From: Saccharothrix sp. NRRL B-16348
GTDB taxonomy: Bacteria > Actinomycetota > Actinomycetes > Mycobacteriales > Pseudonocardiaceae
Length of the DNA stretch: 64,000 nucleotides
NCBI RefSeq assembly: GCF_001280085.1
Contig: NZ_LGED01000210.1
Location: forward strand, 7,560-71,559
Reading direction: 5' to 3'
Shown: piece by piece, positions 37,905 through 47,478 of the stretch
Position numbering within the stretch: the stretch's first letter is position 1
How the letters are laid out: each line of letters begins with the position of its first letter
Made by a program: the position numbers and the translations under genes
Notes under the pieces: generated by a model
Seen by the model: the letters and a program-made list of their open reading frames with translations, nothing else
Databases searched by the model: none
What the model was told of the DNA's origin: nothing

Positions 37905-40358
37905 ATGGCTGGTCTGACCACCGAGCTGGCGCCCTACGCGATGGTGCGCGTGGCGGCACTGCCCCATCCCGAGCCACCGGCCGGCGCGGCGGGTTTCCGG
38001 GCGGCGATGGCCGCCGCGGTCGCCGCGCAAGCCCGGGTCCGGGAGCTCGCGCCGCAGGTGGCCGACGCGCTGTACGACAGCGCGGCCGACCACCCGCCCG
38101 AGTTCCACCGACGGGTCGTGCTGCCGCTGCGGCGCGACGTGCACAACGACCGCTCGCCCCGCCCGACGCTGCTGGCCGAGCTCGGGCGGCTGCCCGACCG
38201 GGTTCCGCTGTTGGCGCGGTGGCTGGCCGAGCGAGCCGGCCTCGACACCGCCCTCGACGCGGCGCTGGCCGGGTGGCCGGACGCGCTGGCCGCCGAACGC
38301 GCCGTGCTCGCGCAGACGTGCCGGGCCGAGCCGCTGCGGCTGGCCGGGGTGGTGACCGGCGCCGACCTGCTGCACGGCCTGGCGCGCACGGCGGAGGGAG
38401 GCGGCACACCCGATCGCAAGGCACGCAAGGCGGAGGCCACGGTGCTGCGGTACGCCTTGCGCGCCACGTCCAAGACCAGCCCGCTGTCCTGGTACACCCA
38501 CGTCGGGTGGGGCACCTGGGGCGACGGGCCGTTGCCACGCCAGGAGCCGGTGTCGCACACCGAGGTGAACCGCCTGCTGCTGACCCGGTTGACCACCGCC
38601 TTCCGCGACCGCCCGCACCGGCCCGCGCCGGGACTGCGCGAACAGGACGGCCGCCTGGTGTTCCGCCGGGACGTCCCGGTCGCCGCGCCGTCCGGCGGCC
38701 TGCCGTCACGGATCCACGCCACCCGCGAGGAGCAGGTGGACGTGGCGGTGACGGGCCCGCTGCGGTTCGTGGTGGCGACCGCACGGGCCGCCGGACCCGA
38801 GGGCGTCGCGCCCGGCGCGCTGGCCGACGCGCTGGCTGTCCAGCTGACCGCGCCGGACCCGGCCACCGCCGCCCGCGCCTACGTCGACCGGATGCTCGAC
38901 ATCGGCCTCCTGGTGCCCATCGAGCCGGTGCACCCGCAGGACCCGGACGCGCCGATGGCGTTCGCCGAGTGGCTGCGCGAGCACGGCGAGCACGACGTGG
39001 CGGACCGCCTGACCCGGCTGGCGACGACCACCGCCGCGTTCGCCGCCGCCGACCCGCCTGCCCGGGCCGCGGCCGCCACCGAGCTGGCCGACGGTTGGCG
39101 CGAGCTCGGCGAACGGGTCGGGGTCGAGCTGTCCGGGATCTCGCCGGTGTTGGAGGACGTGGTCCTGCCGGAGCCGGTGCCGGTGCCCACCACGGGCGCC
39201 GACACGTTGACCCGCTTGACCTCGCTGCTGGTCCTGTTCGACCAGCAGGTGCTGTTGCGCAGGCTGGTGCGCAACCGGTTCGTCGAGGCGGTCGGCCCCG
39301 GTGGAGCGGCCTCGCCCGCGGAGTGCGCGGTCTTCCTGTCCGGCGCCTGGCAGGACGCCACGAAGAACATCGACGCGGTCACGGACCCGGAGATCATCGC
39401 GCTGCTGGAGATCCGCGCGAAACTCGCGGCGGCGGCTCGGGCGGACGGCGTGCTGTCGGACGACCTGGTGGAGGAGGCAGCCCACCACGTGCCGGGTTGG
39501 CTGCGTCGGCCCGGTTCGTACTCGTTCTTCGGCCAGCCGACGCGGGACGGGCGGTTGGTGGTCAACCACGTCTACTCCGGCTTCGGCAAGTTCACCAGCC
39601 GGTTCCTGGGCCTGCTCCCCGGTGCGCGGGACCAGGTGGCCGCGCAGCTGCGGCGGGTGCTCGGCGCGCGGTTCGCGCAGTACCGCCCGGTGCTCGGGTT
39701 CAACGCCAACCTGCACCCGATGCTGGGCGGGCCCGAGATCGGCGAGGACCGCCGGTGGGCCGACCTGCTCGCCGACGAGCTCCAGGTCCGGCACGACCCG
39801 CGTGCCGACGAGATCAGGGTGTTCCACCGGGACGAGCCGCTGGACGTGCTCTACCTGGGGTTCCTGATGCCGCTGGTGTTGCCCGACCGGCACATCCCGC
39901 TGTACTCGGACCTGGCGTGCGGCTGGATCCAGCTAAACGCGCTGCGGTCGCGCGAGGAGGAGGACGACGGTGTGGTGGCGCGCGGCGGGCTGCGCTACCG
40001 CGACGTGGTGCTGGCGCGCCGCTCGTGGGACTTCCCCACGGCGCCGGAGCTGCCCGCCGAGGAGTCGGTCGCACCCGCCGTGGCCCGGTTGCGCGCCCGG
40101 CACGGGCTGCCGGAGCACGTGTTCGCGGGCCCTCTCCTGCCGTCCGGGGCCGTCGATTTCCTGCAGCGCATGCTCATCTCGGCCAAGCCGCAGTACGTCG
40201 ACTTCGGCAACGCCCTGCACCTGCGCTGCCTGCCCCGGCTGCTGGCCCGGTTCCCCGACGGGGCGCGGCTGACCGAGGCGCTGCCCGTGCCGGGGGCGCA
40301 GTCACCCGGCGACCGGGTGCTCGAAGTGATCGCCGAAACGTACTGGAGGGCCACGTGA
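37905..40358 (+). CDS. Split LanB glutamyl-transfer dehydratase (LazB-like)
   Basis: An 817-residue protein; ATG at 37905 has CCGGAGGAA upstream. It matches the N-terminal glutamylation domain of class I lantibiotic dehydratases, without the C-terminal elimination domain, as in thiopeptide TclK/LazB/TbtB proteins. Typical segments include TSKTSPLSWYTHVGWGTWG, SGAWQDATKNIDAVTDPEII, FNANLHPMLGGPE and HLRCLPRLL near the end. It uses glutamyl-tRNA(Glu) to glutamylate Ser side chains of the precursor core, priming formation of dehydroalanines. Its partner elimination domain should be the N-terminal half of the last gene in the operon. Its stop overlaps the next start by 4 bases. Confidence 0.92.
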   Translation: MAGLTTELAPYAMVRVAALPHPEPPAGAAGFRAAMAAAVAAQARVRELAPQVADALYDSAADHPPEFHRRVVLPLRRDVHNDRSPRPTLLAELGRLPDRVPLLARWLAERAGLDTALDAALAGWPDALAAERAVLAQTCRAEPLRLAGVVTGADLLHGLARTAEGGGTPDRKARKAEATVLRYALRATSKTSPLSWYTHVGWGTWGDGPLPRQEPVSHTEVNRLLLTRLTTAFRDRPHRPAPGLREQDGRLVFRRDVPVAAPSGGLPSRIHATREEQVDVAVTGPLRFVVATARAAGPEGVAPGALADALAVQLTAPDPATAARAYVDRMLDIGLLVPIEPVHPQDPDAPMAFAEWLREHGEHDVADRLTRLATTTAAFAAADPPARAAAATELADGWRELGERVGVELSGISPVLEDVVLPEPVPVPTTGADTLTRLTSLLVLFDQQVLLRRLVRNRFVEAVGPGGAASPAECAVFLSGAWQDATKNIDAVTDPEIIALLEIRAKLAAAARADGVLSDDLVEEAAHHVPGWLRRPGSYSFFGQPTRDGRLVVNHVYSGFGKFTSRFLGLLPGARDQVAAQLRRVLGARFAQYRPVLGFNANLHPMLGGPEIGEDRRWADLLADELQVRHDPRADEIRVFHRDEPLDVLYLGFLMPLVLPDRHIPLYSDLACGWIQLNALRSREEEDDGVVARGGLRYRDVVLARRSWDFPTAPELPAEESVAPAVARLRARHGLPEHVFAGPLLPSGAVDFLQRMLISAKPQYVDFGNALHLRCLPRLLARFPDGARLTEALPVPGAQSPGDRVLEVIAETYWRAT

Positions 40359-41431
40359 CCGACGTCGTCTGCTACTACTACGACCCGGTGAAGATCCCGT
40401 TGCTCCGCGACGCGGTGTTGCCCGCGCTCGCGGAAGCGCAGGCGGCGGGCGCCGAAGGGCACCTGGAGCGGCACTGGCTGCACGGCCCGCACGTCCGGGT
40501 GCGCATGGACGGCCCGGACGACGTCGTGCACGCGGTGGCCGACCGGCTGCGCGCCCACCTCGCCGCGCATCCCTCCACAGTGGACGTCACGGTTGCCGAG
40601 CTGCTGGAGCGGTCGCGGCGCAACGGCGTCACCGAGCTGGTGCGGCCACCGTACGAGCCGATCCACCCGGACAACACGGTCGTCGTGGAGCCGACCGACA
40701 CCACCTCGGTGCGCGAACTGCACGGCTCGGACGTGCTGGTGGACCTGCGCACCCGCACGTTGCGGCTGGGTGTGGCGGCGGTGCGGGAGGCCGTCGCCAC
40801 CGACCGCACGTCGGCCGGGCGGGTCGAGCTGGCGTTGACCGCGATGGCGGCGCACGCGTCGCGGTACCCGGGCGGTCTGGTCACCGGCTACCACTCGTTC
40901 CTGTCCCACCTGGAGGACTTCCTGACGGTCAACGACCCGGACGGCGTGATGCGCGCACGGTTCGCGGAGCTGTGGCAGCGCAATGCCGAGAAGGCCGTGG
41001 CCACGGTGCGGGCCGTGCACGACGGCGCCCTGGACACCGAGTGGACGACGTGGACCGTGCGCAGCCGTGAGCTGATCGAAGAGGTCTACGACCGCGGTGA
41101 GCTGCCCACGGTGTACAACGAGAGCCACGGCGAGGTCGCGCTGGAGCTGGGCGACGAGAAGGCGATCCGCCGCTGGCACCGGGACCACCGCAAGGACTTC
41201 AGCGAGTACCACCGGGCGATGCAGCGGGTGGACCTGGACCACCCGCTGTTCCAGCGCCCGGTCACGGTCTACCGGTTCGGCACCAACATGCTCTACCAGC
41301 TGCTGGTCGTGTGCGACGTGACGCCGGTCGAGCGCTACCTGGCGGCGAAGCTGCTGGCGGAGGCGGCGCAGCGGATCACCGGCGTCGCGTGGTCGACTCA
41401 GCTCGCGGAGCTGTCCGAGGTGGGCCGGTGA
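40355..41431 (+). CDS. Thiopeptide pyridine synthase (LazC/TclM-like)
   Basis: A 358-residue protein starting GTG at 40355, overlapping the previous stop (GTGA). It belongs to the thiopeptide-type biosynthesis domain family related to LanB elimination domains: HWLHGPHVRVRMDG near residue 40, RPPYEPIHPDN near 97, and YHSFLSHLEDFL near 180. By gene order (second enzyme gene, as in the lactazole cluster) and length it is the cycloaddition enzyme that joins two dehydroalanines into the central pyridine and releases the leader. The other elimination-like protein in the operon is fused to a dehydrogenase, as LazF is. Assignment between the two roles rests on architecture, not on a seen active site. 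Confidence 0.82.
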   Translation: MTDVVCYYYDPVKIPLLRDAVLPALAEAQAAGAEGHLERHWLHGPHVRVRMDGPDDVVHAVADRLRAHLAAHPSTVDVTVAELLERSRRNGVTELVRPPYEPIHPDNTVVVEPTDTTSVRELHGSDVLVDLRTRTLRLGVAAVREAVATDRTSAGRVELALTAMAAHASRYPGGLVTGYHSFLSHLEDFLTVNDPDGVMRARFAELWQRNAEKAVATVRAVHDGALDTEWTTWTVRSRELIEEVYDRGELPTVYNESHGEVALELGDEKAIRRWHRDHRKDFSEYHRAMQRVDLDHPLFQRPVTVYRFGTNMLYQLLVVCDVTPVERYLAAKLLAEAAQRITGVAWSTQLAELSEVGR

Positions 41432-43038
41432 AGGGGGAGCTGCTGCGCCTGCGCCCGATCGCGCACGCCAGTCCGACGGACACCGGCCTGCACGTGCGGG
41501 GCTGGGCGTCCAGCTTCAGCCTCGGCGGCGGCAAGGGCCTGTGGACGCTCTGGCAGCGGCTGGCCGGTCCGTTGACCGCGGGCGTGCCACCGGAGCAGCT
41601 GACCGTGCCGGAGCACGCGCCACCCGCGGTGGCGGCGGCGATGGAGCTGATCATCGGTCAGCTGCACGAGCACGACCTGCTGGTCCGGGTGCCCGCCTCC
41701 TGGGACGCCGACGGTCCGCCCGAGCACATCGCGCGGTGGCTGGAGTCGGTCGCCGAGAAGCCGGCGCGGACGTGGGAACTGCTGTGCGGGGGCACGGTGG
41801 CCGTCATCGGGTCCGGGGCCTTGGCGGCGGGCGCGCACCGGGCGTTGACGGCCACCGGTCTGGCGGTTCCCCCGGTCGAACCCGGGCCCGGCCTGTTGTT
41901 GGTGTGCGGTGGGCACGCGGTGGCCGCCGGGTGTGCGGCCGACGTGGGGTTCGTCGTCGCGCCCGGCACGCGTGGGGATGTGCTGGCCGATGCCGAGGCC
42001 GTCGCCCACCGCTTGAACGGGTCGGTGGGTGAGCCGCCGGAGGCGTTGGCGGTACTGGTCGGCTCGGCCGCCGCACACCGGTTGGTGTGCGCGGTCGGCG
42101 AGCTGCCCGACCCGGCTCGCGAGGTGGTGAACATGTGGCGCGACTCGGTGCCTCCCGGTCCGGTGCACCAACCGGTGTTCGTCGCGCGGATGGACCCGTT
42201 GCGGGGGGAGTACCACCCGTGGCTGTCGGCGGTGCGCCCGGTGTTGCCCGATGGGCGGATCGTCGAGGTGTTGGGTGATGCCGAACTCGGTCCGGTGCCC
42301 GCACCGGAAACCGATGACCTGCCCCAGTTGCCGGTGAAGTTGGCGATGTCCGGTGACGCGGTCGGCTTCGGCACCACCGAGCGGTCCGCCCGCCTGGACG
42401 CCGTGCTCCGCGCCGCACACCGGCTTGCCCCTGATACCGCGGTGGTCGGAGCGGACCGGGTCCACGCCCTCGGCCTTGCGCTGCGGAACGCCGCCCGGTC
42501 GCTGCCGGGCACACCGGTCGACCCGGACACCTGGCAGACGGATCCGACCGCACGGCGGTGGTGGAAGGCCGTGGTGCTGCGGTTCGCGCTGCCCGCCGAG
42601 GTGGCGGTGGAGCGGCTCGGTGACGAGGTGGTCCGGGCCGTGGTGCGGTCGGGGGGTGTCGAGCTGTCCTGGGCGATCGAGGCAAGTGCCGCCGATGCGG
42701 TGGCCTTCGCGGCGATGGCGGCGGCGGGCCGGGCGCAGGCCGGTGGCACGAAGGTGATGGCGGACCGGGCGCGGGTGGGTGGCGCGGTGGCGGGTCGTGC
42801 CGAGGTGGAGCCAGTCGTGCTGTCCGGTGCGTTTCCGGTGGAGGAGCCGAACACCGCCGGCGTCCCCTGGACCGAACGGGCCTGGTACTGGCCGTTCGGG
42901 TTGCGTGATGAGGAGGAGGCGTTGCAAGGCCGATTGCGCCGGCTCCTGGGCGTGACCGAGGTCAAGCAGGTGGCGTTGGGACCGGTGTTGCAAGCCGCCG
43001 GGCTGGTCGCGTTCGCGGTTCCGGAGGTGGGTCGGTGA
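41428..43038 (+). CDS. RRE/cyclodehydratase partner protein (LazD-like)
   Basis: A 536-residue protein starting GTG at 41428 with a 4-base overlap. The N-terminal about 110 residues fit the RiPP recognition element fold (LRLRPIAHASPTDTGLHVRG, PPAVAAAMELIIGQLHEHDLL). The middle has an Ocin-ThiF-like segment (GGTVAVIGSGALA near 121), but no E1 CxxC or adenylating motif is seen. The end carries AWYWPFGLRDEEEALQGRLRRLLG. Family members bind the leader peptide and present the core to the YcaO enzyme for azoline formation. It directly precedes the YcaO gene, as in lactazole and other thiopeptide clusters. Confidence 0.85.
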   Translation: MKGELLRLRPIAHASPTDTGLHVRGWASSFSLGGGKGLWTLWQRLAGPLTAGVPPEQLTVPEHAPPAVAAAMELIIGQLHEHDLLVRVPASWDADGPPEHIARWLESVAEKPARTWELLCGGTVAVIGSGALAAGAHRALTATGLAVPPVEPGPGLLLVCGGHAVAAGCAADVGFVVAPGTRGDVLADAEAVAHRLNGSVGEPPEALAVLVGSAAAHRLVCAVGELPDPAREVVNMWRDSVPPGPVHQPVFVARMDPLRGEYHPWLSAVRPVLPDGRIVEVLGDAELGPVPAPETDDLPQLPVKLAMSGDAVGFGTTERSARLDAVLRAAHRLAPDTAVVGADRVHALGLALRNAARSLPGTPVDPDTWQTDPTARRWWKAVVLRFALPAEVAVERLGDEVVRAVVRSGGVELSWAIEASAADAVAFAAMAAAGRAQAGGTKVMADRARVGGAVAGRAEVEPVVLSGAFPVEEPNTAGVPWTERAWYWPFGLRDEEEALQGRLRRLLGVTEVKQVALGPVLQAAGLVAFAVPEVGR

Positions 43039-44744
43039 GCGTGGTGGAGTTGACCGGCTACACCATCGGCGACCTGGCACGGGTCGGGACGGACGCGGCG
43101 GTGTTGCCGATCCGGCACGACGGCGCGTTGACGCTGCTCGGCCCCGTCGTCGGAGGCGGCGGGCCGGGGGTGTGCCTGGTGTGCGCGGAGGACACCCGGC
43201 TGGCCGCGCAGAGCACCGCCGTGCCGCGCCGCGACGAGGACATGCGGCTGGGTGGCGTGCCGTCCCCGGTCCACGGCCCACTGATCGCCGCCTTGACCGA
43301 CCGCGTGCTGGCCGACCCGGACGCGTACCGGGACCGCGTGCTGGCCGTGCGGACCGACCTGAGCACGGTGAGCGAGCACCGGATACGCCCCCGCCCCGAC
43401 GGCTGCCCGGCGTGCGCGCCGCTGCCCGAGGACACCGCCGAATCCGCCGCGGTCGTCCGCGAACCCGTGCCCGTGTCACCAGGAACGCTGCGGGGGGTTA
43501 ACCCGCTGACGGACGGTCACGCGCTGTTCGACGCACTGGTGGACCAGCGGCACGGTCCCGTGGTGGGACTGTCCCACATCGGTGATCTGTCGTTGCCCGC
43601 CGTCAGCGCGCGGGTCGTGACCGATGGTGAGGGGGTGCAGGCGGGCTTCGGCCGGACCGGGACGTTCGCGGCGTCCGAGCGGGTGGCGTTGTTCGAGTCG
43701 GTCGAACGGCTCGCCGGCATGCGTCCGCGGCGCGCCAGGACCGTGCTGGAGGCGTCGTTCGCCGAGCTGGGCCCGGGCCGGGCGGTGGAGCCGACCCGCC
43801 TCGGCCTGCCGGACATGCCGTCACCGCACGTGGTGCCCTACACCCCGGACGCGCGCACGCGATGGGTGCACGGGTGGTCCTACACGAGGAGCACCGCCGT
43901 CGCGGTGCCCGAGCACGTCGTCTACTGGGGCCGCACACCCGGACCGCGATTCGTGAGCGAGACGTCCAACGGCTGCGGCACCGGCAACAGCCTCACCGAA
44001 GCCGTGCTGTACGGGCTGTTCGAGGTCGCCGAGCGGGACGCGTTCCTGATGGCCTGGTACCAGCGGACGCCGTTGCCCAGCCTCGAAGTGCGCGACGAGC
44101 TGACGTCGCACCTGTCCGACCGGCTGGAGCAACTGGGCTACCGGCTGGAGTGCTACGACGCGACCAACGACCTGGCGGTGCCCGCGGTGCTGACCATGGC
44201 CCGCTACACCGGCGCCGGTTCGGCCGCGCCACGGGTGTTCTTCGCCGCGGGCGCGGGCACGGATCCGGATGCCGCGCTGCGGTCGGCGGCGGTGGAGGTG
44301 GCGGTGGACGTCGAGTCGGCGGCCAAGCGCGCCCGCACCGACCCGGCGGAGCACGACCGGGAACGGCTGCTGCGGATGCTGCGCGAACCGGAGCTGATCC
44401 GCACGATGGAGGACCACGTCGCGGTCAACGGACTGCCCGAGGCCGCGGACCGCCACGACTTCCTGCGCCCGACCGACCCGGTGCCACCGACCCGACCGGA
44501 CGTGCCGCTGGACGACCTGGACGCGCTGCTGGAGCACTACGTGACCGCGTGGGCCGCGTTGGACCTGGAGGTGATCGCGGTGGACCTGACCGACCCGGTG
44601 GAGCGCGACCGGCTCGGCCTGCACTCGGCGAAGGTCGTCGTGCCGGGCACCCTGCCGATGACGTTCGGCGAGCGCGACCGCCGCACCCACGGCATACCCC
44701 GGCTGCGCCCGACCGGTCCGCTGCTGCCCCACCCGTTCCCGTGA
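43035..44744 (+). CDS. YcaO cyclodehydratase (LazE-like)
   Basis: A 569-residue protein starting GTG at 43035 with a 4-base overlap. Residues 1-150 are an accessory N-terminal domain with GVCLVCAEDTRLA and CPACAPLP, a two-CxxC arrangement that may bind zinc. The YcaO domain begins near 155. ATP/Mg-binding glutamates are seen in ALFESVERLAG and in NGCGTGNSLTEAVLYGLFEVAERDA. The C-terminus is proline-rich (PTGPLLPHPFP), as in azoline-forming YcaOs where the last prolines help form the active site. It should convert core Cys, and possibly Ser, to azolines with ATP. Confidence 0.92.
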   Translation: MSVVELTGYTIGDLARVGTDAAVLPIRHDGALTLLGPVVGGGGPGVCLVCAEDTRLAAQSTAVPRRDEDMRLGGVPSPVHGPLIAALTDRVLADPDAYRDRVLAVRTDLSTVSEHRIRPRPDGCPACAPLPEDTAESAAVVREPVPVSPGTLRGVNPLTDGHALFDALVDQRHGPVVGLSHIGDLSLPAVSARVVTDGEGVQAGFGRTGTFAASERVALFESVERLAGMRPRRARTVLEASFAELGPGRAVEPTRLGLPDMPSPHVVPYTPDARTRWVHGWSYTRSTAVAVPEHVVYWGRTPGPRFVSETSNGCGTGNSLTEAVLYGLFEVAERDAFLMAWYQRTPLPSLEVRDELTSHLSDRLEQLGYRLECYDATNDLAVPAVLTMARYTGAGSAAPRVFFAAGAGTDPDAALRSAAVEVAVDVESAAKRARTDPAEHDRERLLRMLREPELIRTMEDHVAVNGLPEAADRHDFLRPTDPVPPTRPDVPLDDLDALLEHYVTAWAALDLEVIAVDLTDPVERDRLGLHSAKVVVPGTLPMTFGERDRRTHGIPRLRPTGPLLPHPFP

Positions 44745-45835
44745 CCGCCGCTGACGCGCTGGCCACGGCCTACCGGCACGCTCCCGGTCGGGTCATCGCG
44801 AAAGGCCCGACGCCACGCCTGCCACCTCCCGCGCCGGCAACCCTGGTCCCGCTGACCGACCTGGCGGCCGGCAGTCGGTTCGGGGCGGCGCTGGCGCACC
44901 TGCTGACGGACGTGGCCACGCCGCAGCGGTGGGAGCCGTGGAACCAGTACAACGACCACCGCGCCTACCCGTCCGCGCGGTCGGCGTTCTCGGTGGACGT
45001 GGTGCTGGTCGCGGACGGCGGTGCGTGGGCGCTGGACCCGGTGCGCCGGGCGCTCGTCGGCGGCGCGCCCGCCCGGCTGGGCACGTCCGTCCGGCTCGAC
45101 CTCGTGCGCCGTCGTGAGCGGTTCTCGACGGGGTACGGCGAGTTCGCCGACGTGCTGGTCGAACTGGAGGTCGGGCACCTCATCGCGGCTCTGGCGGACC
45201 GCGCGGGACAACTGGGCCTGCGGGCGCGGGTGGACGGCGACGGCCTGGTGGTGTCCTCGGACCGCGAGACCGGAACGCCGGGGCCGCGCCCGCCGGTGCG
45301 CAGCAGCGGGTTCGGACCGCGCGGCGTCTCCGCCGATCCCCGGCCGCTGCCCGCGTCGGCGTTCCGCGCGGTGGCCGCCGCCCTCCCGCGACCCGCGAAC
45401 CTGCGGCACCGGCTGGCCGTGCACAACGTCGAGGGCGTGCCCGACGGGTGGTACGACGGGCCGCGGCTGATCGCGGAAGGGCCCGCGATGGACCAGGTCC
45501 GGGGCACCTACGGACACGCGCCGAACATCGTGGACGTCGGCAGCGCGAACCTGGCGCTGGTGATCACCGGTGACCCGGCGGCCGCCGTGGCCGCCGAAGG
45601 ACCCGACGGCTACCGCGGCCTGCTCCGGGCCGCCGGCGCCTGCGCCCAACGCGTCTGCGCGGCCACCGCCGAGGCAGGCCTGTTCTGCCGCCCGGTGCGC
45701 AGCCTGCACGACGAGGACCTGGAGGCGCTGGTCCGCGCCCCGGCCGGGCACACCGTGCTCTACCTGCTGGTCGCGGGCCGTCCGCGCGCGACCGGGTTCA
45801 CCTACGACCTGACCCCGCTGGAGGCGCGACCATGA
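44741..45835 (+). CDS. Nitroreductase-like protein, extra to the lactazole gene set
   Basis: A 364-residue protein starting GTG at 44741 with 4-base overlaps on both sides. Segments such as WEPWNQYNDHRAYPSARSAFSVDV, RFSTGYGEFADVLVELEVGHLIAALADRAG (shown in part) and HTVLYLLVAGRP fit the nitroreductase/SagB-type fold used by azoline dehydrogenases, with VELEVGHLIAALADRAGQLG like the conserved EAGH--QN helix of SagB enzymes. The key cofactor residues are not obvious, so it may be active or a structural partner. The lactazole cluster, as I know it, has no separate protein here. It could oxidise a subset of azolines, or pair with the dehydrogenase half of the next gene. Confidence 0.7.
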   Translation: MTAADALATAYRHAPGRVIAKGPTPRLPPPAPATLVPLTDLAAGSRFGAALAHLLTDVATPQRWEPWNQYNDHRAYPSARSAFSVDVVLVADGGAWALDPVRRALVGGAPARLGTSVRLDLVRRRERFSTGYGEFADVLVELEVGHLIAALADRAGQLGLRARVDGDGLVVSSDRETGTPGPRPPVRSSGFGPRGVSADPRPLPASAFRAVAAALPRPANLRHRLAVHNVEGVPDGWYDGPRLIAEGPAMDQVRGTYGHAPNIVDVGSANLALVITGDPAAAVAAEGPDGYRGLLRAAGACAQRVCAATAEAGLFCRPVRSLHDEDLEALVRAPAGHTVLYLLVAGRPRATGFTYDLTPLEARP

Positions 45836-47463
45836 CGTGGACTGGGCTGCACGTGCGGCTGTCGTGGCAGACCGAGCACGTCGACGCGTTCATCGCCGAC
45901 GTGCTCGCGCCCGCGATAGCCGAACACCGCACCGCCGGCCGGATCGCCGACTGGTTCTTCATCCGCTACTGGCACACCGGCCCGCACCTGCGCATCCGGC
46001 TGCGTGACGGGGCCGGGCACGCGGACCTGATCGCCGAGCAGCTGCGGGCCATGGTCGCGGCGGCGGACCACCCGGAACTGGAGCTGGACCCGGACGGCTA
46101 CTACGACTCCGTCGGCACGGGACGCGACACCTGGCTGCCGCACGGCGATGTGCGGGAAGTGCCCTATGAACCGGAGGTGGGGCGCTACGGCGGCCCGGAC
46201 GCGTTGCCGATCGCCGAGGAGGTGTTCTGCCGCAGCACCGACGTCGCGGTGGCGGTGCTGCGCGCGGCCCGCACACCCCAGGCCAAGCTCAGCGCCGCGG
46301 TGGAGCTGGTGATGGCCACGACCACCGCGCTGGGCTTGGACCGCCCGGCGGCGGCCTCGTGGTTGCGCAGCATGGCCGCGGGATGGCGGCTGCGCTTCGA
46401 GCCGGCCACCGCGCCGACGATGTCGTCCCACGTGGCCGCGCACGGGTTGCACGCCGCGCGTGCGGCGCACCTGAGCGCTCGGTGGGAACGCCTGGAGTCC
46501 GCGCCGACCGGTGCGGTGGCGTACTGGATGCGGCAGGTGCGCACCGACGTGCCGCGGCACGTCTGGGCCTCCCAGCTGCACATGCTGCTCAACCGGCTCG
46601 GCATCGTCCCGAGCGAGGAACGCACGCTGTGCTGGCTGGCCGCGGCGACCGCGCTCGCGCCGACCGGCGTAGCGGACTTCCACGCCGACGGCGGCGACGC
46701 GTTCGACCGCCGGTACCTGGAGGCCAGCAAGTACCGCCCGCACGCCGACGAGCAACTGCCGCACAAGGACAGCGCCCACGAACGGCCGGCGCTCCTCCCT
46801 TGGCAGCGGGTGGTGCGGCTGCCCGACCCGCCGGAGCCGACGACGTCGCTGGTGTCGGCCCTGCGGAGCAGGCGCACCGGTCGGGGCGACCAGCTGCGGG
46901 GACCGCTGGACGCCACGCGGTTGGCGGCACTGCTGTGGACCGCCCACGGCAGCATGTCCGACGGCAGCCGGCCGTACCCCAGCGCCGGCGCCCTCTACAC
47001 CGCGCGACTGCGGCTGCTCGCCATGTCCGTCGACGGCCTGGCACCGGGCGTGTACGACGTGGACGAGGTCAACCGGCAGCTGGTCACCGTGACGCCCGCA
47101 CCGGAGATCGGGGACGTGGAGGCGACGTCGAGTTGGTTCGGCGAGGGCGCCGCGCTCGTCGGAGGCGTGGACATCGCCACCACGCCGGCGCTGCTCGGCC
47201 TCTACGTGCGGATCGGCGAGCTGCGCCGCGACTACGGGCTGCGGGCGGTGCGCTTCGGCTTCGCCGAGGCCGGTCACCTCGCGCAGAACCTCACCCTGGT
47301 CGCGGCCGGCCTGTCGCTGTCGATGGGTGTCCTCGGCGGTTTCTACGACGACCTGGCGCACGACCTGTTCACCCTGGACGGCGTGGACGACACCCTGGTC
47401 TACCTGATGCCGGTGGGATCTGTGGGGATGTCGGAGATCGTCAGTAGGGTCGAAGCCCCATGA
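45832..47463 (+). CDS. Elimination-domain / azoline dehydrogenase fusion (LazF-like)
   Basis: A 543-residue protein, ATG at 45832 with ATGA overlap. Residues 1-280 are a thiopeptide-type LanB elimination domain (HVRLSWQTEHVDAFIADV, WFFIRYWHTGPHLRIRLRDG), expected to remove glutamate from glutamyl-Ser and leave dehydroalanine. Residues about 330-540 are a SagB-type nitroreductase: SLVSALRSRRTGRG, PSAGALYTARL, YVRIGELRRDYGLRAVRFGF, AGHLAQNLTLVAAGLSLS. This FMN enzyme would oxidise azolines to azoles. The same fusion defines LazF and is the strongest architectural link to lactazole. The operon ends here. Confidence 0.88.
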   Translation: MTWTGLHVRLSWQTEHVDAFIADVLAPAIAEHRTAGRIADWFFIRYWHTGPHLRIRLRDGAGHADLIAEQLRAMVAAADHPELELDPDGYYDSVGTGRDTWLPHGDVREVPYEPEVGRYGGPDALPIAEEVFCRSTDVAVAVLRAARTPQAKLSAAVELVMATTTALGLDRPAAASWLRSMAAGWRLRFEPATAPTMSSHVAAHGLHAARAAHLSARWERLESAPTGAVAYWMRQVRTDVPRHVWASQLHMLLNRLGIVPSEERTLCWLAAATALAPTGVADFHADGGDAFDRRYLEASKYRPHADEQLPHKDSAHERPALLPWQRVVRLPDPPEPTTSLVSALRSRRTGRGDQLRGPLDATRLAALLWTAHGSMSDGSRPYPSAGALYTARLRLLAMSVDGLAPGVYDVDEVNRQLVTVTPAPEIGDVEATSSWFGEGAALVGGVDIATTPALLGLYVRIGELRRDYGLRAVRFGFAEAGHLAQNLTLVAAGLSLSMGVLGGFYDDLAHDLFTLDGVDDTLVYLMPVGSVGMSEIVSRVEAP

Positions 47464-47478
47464 CGTTGGCACACGGCG

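Noticed and set aside
37862..39900. Plus-strand frame overlapping the LazB-like gene
   Set aside because: Only its end (from 40355) is real, as the pyridine synthase; the rest is an Arg-rich out-of-frame reading.
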